Positions 60,070-64,000 of a stretch of 64,000 nucleotides of DNA are shown in pieces. The translations under genes and the position numbers were made by a program. This DNA comes from Stackebrandtia endophytica (GTDB lineage Bacteria; Actinomycetota; Actinomycetes; Mycobacteriales; Micromonosporaceae), in the NCBI RefSeq assembly GCF_006716355.1, contig NZ_VFOW01000001.1, positions 1,550,001 to 1,614,000 of the forward strand, in the 5' to 3' direction. Every line of letters begins with the position of its first letter. Positions within the stretch are counted from its first letter, which is position 1. The notes beneath the pieces are model-generated. The model searched no databases. It saw only the letters and a list, made by a program, of their open reading frames with translations, and was not told the origin of the DNA.

Positions 60070-61068
60070 CTAGTAGGTGCAGCCGGATCGTGGCAGCGTG
60101 GTCGGGTCGGGAACCTCGGTGCCGTCGTAGATCGCCAGCAGGTAGTTCTGCGGGCAGACGCTGGTGCTCGACGGTGGCACCCGGATCGCGAAGTGGAGGT
60201 GCGGTCCGGTCGAGTTGCCGGTGTTTCCGGTCAACCCGATCTGCTCACCGGCGGCCACCTGGGCGCCGTTCGACACGCTGTGCGCGGAGAAATGACAGTA
60301 GGTGTAACGGTTTCCGGCGGCGTCGGTCAGGTTGACGCCCTTACCGCAGCTGGAGTCGTTGATCAGCACCACGGTTCCCGCCACGGTCGCCAAGGCCGGG
60401 GTACCCGTCGGGGTCGGCAGGTCGATCGCTGGGTAGTCATGGTGTGGGTCGTCGTATTCGCTGCGCGGCAGAGCATCGCGGTCGATCGGCAGAGAGTGGT
60501 CGCCCACCGGGGGTGAGGCGCCGACCAGATACTGCCAGGTCGTGTCGTCGACCAGGCTGCCGCCGCCGACACCGTGCTCCTCCTTGAAGGCGGCCACCGC
60601 GTCACCGGTGGCGGTGTCGTAGGTGCCGGAGACCGACACCTCACCGCCGTGCCGCTTCAGCAGGACCTGGAGTGCCTTGACCGCCTCGTTGGCGTCGCCG
60701 GAGTCGACGTCGACGGTCAGTTTCGGCCACGTCATCGGGCCGACGATGCCGTCGGAGTCCAATCCGTTGGCGGACTGGAACGACTTGGTCGCGCTCAAGG
60801 TCTTCGGGCCGAACTGGCCGTCGGCGTCGATGCTCGCACCGTCGTGACGCAGTAGGTGCTGCACGGTCGTGACGCGGTCGCCCGCGTGTCCCGACTGCAC
60901 CAACGGCCAGTTCGGCGCTGCGGCGGCGGCCGGGTCCGCGTATGCGAAGTTGGTTCCGATGAGGAGGCCAACCGACATCGCGGCCGCGGAGGCGACCCCT
61001 AGGAAAATTCGAATGCCTCGACGTCTGCGGACAGACGTCGTGCGGGCACTCGTTGTCGAATCGTCCAT
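60070..61068 (-). CDS. Secreted M23 (LytM-type) peptidase with two peptidoglycan-binding domains
   Basis: A 332-aa protein from ATG 61068. After a basic N-terminus comes a signal-like helix (FLGVASAAAMSVGLLIGTNF, then AYADPAAAAA). Two PG_binding_1 domains follow: GHAGDRVTTVQHLLRHDGAS and a second NEAVKALQVLLKRHGGEVS. The M23 domain has HHDYPAIDLP (HxxxD) and GPHLHFAI (HxH) as zinc ligands, with TGNTGNSTGPH between. It cleaves peptide cross-links in peptidoglycan and may act in growth or lysis. It is convergent with nothing and ends at its own terminator. Confidence 0.93.
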   Translation of the reverse strand: MDDSTTSARTTSVRRRRGIRIFLGVASAAAMSVGLLIGTNFAYADPAAAAAPNWPLVQSGHAGDRVTTVQHLLRHDGASIDADGQFGPKTLSATKSFQSANGLDSDGIVGPMTWPKLTVDVDSGDANEAVKALQVLLKRHGGEVSVSGTYDTATGDAVAAFKEEHGVGGGSLVDDTTWQYLVGASPPVGDHSLPIDRDALPRSEYDDPHHDYPAIDLPTPTGTPALATVAGTVVLINDSSCGKGVNLTDAAGNRYTYCHFSAHSVSNGAQVAAGEQIGLTGNTGNSTGPHLHFAIRVPPSSTSVCPQNYLLAIYDGTEVPDPTTLPRSGCTY

Positions 61069-61245
61069 GATGTGAACTTTCGGTCCGATGTACACACGAC
61101 GACGCGGTTTCCCGTGTCGTCGATCCACCACCGTGACGGTGGCGGATACTCAGCATGCCCCGCCCGGTATGCGTTGAGCTGTACGCCGACAACCCGTACC
61201 CGACCCGCACCCCACCGGCGATGATCACAGTGGAGTCGACGTGGG

Positions 61246-64000
61246 TCAGACCGGTCGCACCAGCGGCTCGACGTGGGCGAACTCGCCCAGGTCGTCGAGG
61301 ATCTCGTTGGCCAGTTTCCAGGCCTGTTCGGCATCCTCGTCACGACCCAGTTCCCGATAGGTCTGCGCCAATCGGGCACGAGTTTCCGCCTCGTTGTGTC
61401 GATCACCGATGTCCACGTATACGGTGATCGCCTCGCCGTAGCAGCGGGTCGCCCGGCACGGGTCACCCAAATGGTGATGAATGAATCCGAGACTGTCCAA
61501 GGTGACACCCAGACCGCGCCGGTCGTCGGTTCGACGCAGCATCTCCAGCGCCGACTCGCACAACGGCAACGCCCGGTCGTACTCCCCGAGTATCGCGTGG
61601 TGCCAACCGATCACGTTCAGCGTGTTGGCACGTTCGGCGGGATCGTCGTCGGGGCGGTACAGCCGCAACGCCTCCTGAGCGTGGATCAGGGCGTCCCGAC
61701 AGAATCCGTGGCGCCCCAGCACGTAGGCCAGATTGCGGAGGGTGCGGGCCTGACTGAGGTGCTCGCCCAGTTCGGCGTACCGCTCGAACGCCTCGGTCAG
61801 GTGTCGCCTGGCGGGCTCCACCTCACCGAGCTGAGCGTAAGCACGACCGAGGCTGCGGGTCATGTGCGCGATGTCGAGCCGGTCCCCGACCCGCCGCACC
61901 GCACGGGAGGCGGTGTGCTGGGTTCTGACCCAGTCATGCCAGAACCCTTGGCGCTGTAGAAAATCGGTCAGCGACCACGCCAGGCGCCACGCGTGATCGT
62001 CGAGACCGTGAGCCTCGGCGTGGTCGACGACGCACAGCAGGGCGGCGTGTTCGGTGATGAACCAGTGGCGCGCCTCGACGGCATCGCACCACCTCTCCGC
62101 GACGACCTCGGTGTCGGCGTCTGCGGGTGGCAACGGGATCGGTATTCGATGGGGGTCGAGCAAGCGGGCGGCCCCATGGGCGGTGTGCAGGTAGTAGTCC
62201 GACATTCGGCGCAGAGCGGCTCGACGGTCGGCCTCGGAGTCGACGGCCCTCGACCGCTCCCCGGCATAGCGGTACAACAGATCCGGAAGCTCCGACCGGC
62301 CTCCGGTGTGGAGGGTGACGAGGTGGGTGCCCGCTAGTTCCGTCAACAGTGGATGGACTCTCGCGGTGGACAGCCCGGCCAGGGCGGCGGCCGCCGCCAA
62401 CGACACGTCGACGGGAGGGTGCAGCGACAACATCCGGAAGAGCCGACCGGCGTCCGGACTCAGTCGGTCGTAGGACCACGAGAAGACCGCCCGCAGATCG
62501 CTGGCCGGATCGGTGGTACTGAATGCACTCAGGTCGTCCCGATCGCCCTCCAGCAGGTCGGCGAGTTCGTCCAGCGGCAGATCGGGTTCGGCCGCCGCGC
62601 GGGCCGATGCGATCGCCAACGCCAACGGCAGCCGGTCGCACAGTTCCGCCAGCCGCACCACCGCGTCAACGTGGCGGCCGGTACGCGATCGCCCCAAGCG
62701 TGAGGTCAACATCTCCACGGCCTCATCGGCATCGAGCGAACCGACCGGCATCGGGGTGGCCTGATGTGTCGTGACCAGGCCGGTGAGTTTGGCCCGACTG
62801 GTCACCAACACCATCGATCCGTCCGAGCCGGGTAGCAGTGGTCTCACCTGGTCGGCATCTCGGACGTTGTCGAGCACGATCAGCATTCGCCGTCGGTACA
62901 ACAGGGTTCGGTACAACCCGAGCAGCGCCTCATCACCGGTGGGGATGCGCTGCGGCGAGACTCCCAATGCCGGAAGCAGGCCCCGCACCGTCGCCACCGG
63001 TGAGGCGCTCTCAGCACCGCGGAAATCCACATACAACTGTCCATCTTCGAATTTGTCGGCGACGCGGTGAGACCAGTGCAGCGCCAGCGCGGTCTTCCCC
63101 ACTCCCGCACCGCCTTCGATCGTCACGATCTGAGTGCTGTTGTCGTCGAGCACCCGCGACAAGATCCGATCGAGTTGACGCGTCTGCGCCAGCCGACCCA
63201 CCAGGGAACCGGTCGGCAACGGCAACTGAGCGGGTCGGACCGACTCCACGGTCGCCGAACCCGCACCCGCGCGGTCGCGAAGGATCCGGACGTGGGTTTC
63301 GGCAAGTTCGTGACTCGGATCGATCCCGAGCGTCTCGACCAACCGTCGGCGCAGATGCTGGTAGTGATGCAGGGCCTCACCCCGTCGTCCCCGAGCCGCC
63401 AACGCCAGCATGAATCGGGCCTGTAGCGGTTCGTGCAGCGGATGATGTGCCGCCTGCAATCGAAGAGCGGGCAGCAGATCCTCGTCGACGACGGTCGCGA
63501 GCTCCGCCAACGACGCCGCCGCCGCGATCCGGGCCTCCTGCAGAGCGGTCATCAGCGGGTGCAGCCGAAGGCCGGCGACGTCGGCGAACGGCTCGCCCCG
63601 CCACAGTTCGAACGCCGAGATCAGACAGCGGGCCGCCTCCGGTGGCTCGGCGCGGCGGGCCCGGGTCACCAGATCCCGGAAACGCAACGTGTCCAGGGTG
63701 TCGGCGGTCGCGTCGAGCCGGTACCCGCCGGGCGTGGCCGAGAGGCTCAACCGGTCACACTCACCGACCCGCAGCGTTCGACGCAACCGGGCCACATAAG
63801 TCTGGATGAGACCGACGGCGGTGGCCGGGACATCGCCGTCCCACAGCAGGTCGACCAACTCGTCCCGCCCGACGGTCACGTTGGCGCTCAACGCCAGCCG
63901 GCCGAGCAACTGCCGTTGCCGCAGTGACGCCACCGCGATCTCGCGGTTCCCGTGGCGCAGGGTCAACGGGCCCAGAACAGCCAAGGTGATCGGGTCGTCG
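61246..64000 (-). CDS. AfsR/SARP-type regulator with NB-ARC and TPR domains, open at the window edge
   Basis: A regulator of at least 912 aa; the frame is still open at 64000, so the start may lie outside. The N-terminus reads LAVLGPLTLRHGNREIAV and is an OmpR-type winged helix (LRQRQLLGRLALSANVTVGR). A BTAD domain follows (DLVTRARRAEPPEAARCLIS; HHYQHLRRRLVETLGID). Then an NB-ARC ATPase: Walker A IEGGAGVGKTALALHW, a Walker B-like RRRMLIVLDNVRDADQV, and RLPLALAIASARA. About eight TPRs end the protein (TLRNLAYVLGRHGFCRDALI). SARP/AfsR regulators activate secondary-metabolite or development genes; none is next to it here. Confidence 0.92.
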   Translation of the reverse strand, partial: DDPITLAVLGPLTLRHGNREIAVASLRQRQLLGRLALSANVTVGRDELVDLLWDGDVPATAVGLIQTYVARLRRTLRVGECDRLSLSATPGGYRLDATADTLDTLRFRDLVTRARRAEPPEAARCLISAFELWRGEPFADVAGLRLHPLMTALQEARIAAAASLAELATVVDEDLLPALRLQAAHHPLHEPLQARFMLALAARGRRGEALHHYQHLRRRLVETLGIDPSHELAETHVRILRDRAGAGSATVESVRPAQLPLPTGSLVGRLAQTRQLDRILSRVLDDNSTQIVTIEGGAGVGKTALALHWSHRVADKFEDGQLYVDFRGAESASPVATVRGLLPALGVSPQRIPTGDEALLGLYRTLLYRRRMLIVLDNVRDADQVRPLLPGSDGSMVLVTSRAKLTGLVTTHQATPMPVGSLDADEAVEMLTSRLGRSRTGRHVDAVVRLAELCDRLPLALAIASARAAAEPDLPLDELADLLEGDRDDLSAFSTTDPASDLRAVFSWSYDRLSPDAGRLFRMLSLHPPVDVSLAAAAALAGLSTARVHPLLTELAGTHLVTLHTGGRSELPDLLYRYAGERSRAVDSEADRRAALRRMSDYYLHTAHGAARLLDPHRIPIPLPPADADTEVVAERWCDAVEARHWFITEHAALLCVVDHAEAHGLDDHAWRLAWSLTDFLQRQGFWHDWVRTQHTASRAVRRVGDRLDIAHMTRSLGRAYAQLGEVEPARRHLTEAFERYAELGEHLSQARTLRNLAYVLGRHGFCRDALIHAQEALRLYRPDDDPAERANTLNVIGWHHAILGEYDRALPLCESALEMLRRTDDRRGLGVTLDSLGFIHHHLGDPCRATRCYGEAITVYVDIGDRHNEAETRARLAQTYRELGRDEDAEQAWKLANEILDDLGEFAHVEPLVRPV

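Overview
The window is high-GC actinobacterial chromosome, probably from a filamentous actinomycete. Supporting signs are a DmdR/IdeR-type iron box, a CysM-CysO-Mec cysteine module, a conservon-type sensor pair, an XRE/DUF397 locus, an AfsR/SARP regulator, a DUF574 methyltransferase and frequent GTG starts. A Glycomycetales/Micromonosporales-like host is a guess. No CRISPR array, rRNA operon, prophage or complete insertion sequence was seen.

Layout. 1-1.5 kb: iron-siderophore uptake (binding lipoprotein and the start of its permease) behind an iron box. 1.6-5.3 kb: an Hsp70-like/WD40 fusion, then DUF2267, VOC and EACC1-like proteins. 5.9-9.4 kb: a PucR regulator and an SDR/phosphotransferase pair with operator-like palindromes. 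9.5-16.2 kb: an HNH nuclease frame that runs into tRNA-Leu(UAG), then rph-rdgB facing a convergent block of MBL phosphodiesterase, murI, a membrane protein, cysM, cysO and mec. 16.3-21.9 kb: FKBP, two Nudix genes (one frameshifted, one lacking a stop), a membrane protein, pncB, a DUF234 ATPase and a frameshifted pncA. 22-31.5 kb: ctaD, a degenerate APH-like protein, the CvnB/CvnA sensor pair, ktrA-ktrB and a serine hydrolase. 31.8-35.6 kb: an amidase-fold pseudoenzyme, metB, an eight-repeat DxDxDG protein followed by three hairpins, and msrA. 35.6-42.7 kb: two TetR-controlled detoxification units with clear operators (FAD monooxygenase; SDR plus SMR efflux) and a coupled pair of membrane proteins. 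42.7-49 kb: an APH-fold kinase, an XRE/DUF397/DUF397 locus facing a tightly overlapping operon of four small unknown genes, and a second FAD monooxygenase. 49-55.5 kb: LysR with an NAD-dependent dehydrogenase and RidA; an EAL protein coupled to a DUF574 methyltransferase; an alpha/beta hydrolase. 55.5-64 kb: an AbrB-type protein, a frameshifted CAAX protease, DUF3703 plus a CmtR-type metal sensor, an acyl-CoA dehydrogenase, a secreted ricin-type lectin, a secreted M23 peptidase and a SARP regulator open at the right edge.

How the genes relate. Cysteine synthesis from a thiocarboxylated carrier (CysO, charged elsewhere) is complete here for CysM and Mec. NAD salvage is represented by pncB and the broken pncA, K+ uptake by ktrAB. 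Several regulators sit next to their likely targets with visible inverted repeats.

Three genes (Nudix at 16860, pncA, CAAX protease) each become a normal full-length frame if one G or C is removed from a short G/C run. This points either to assembly indels or to recent decay, and matters when judging other odd ends, such as the HNH frame and the second Nudix gene. Everything here comes from reading the sequence; no database search was run.
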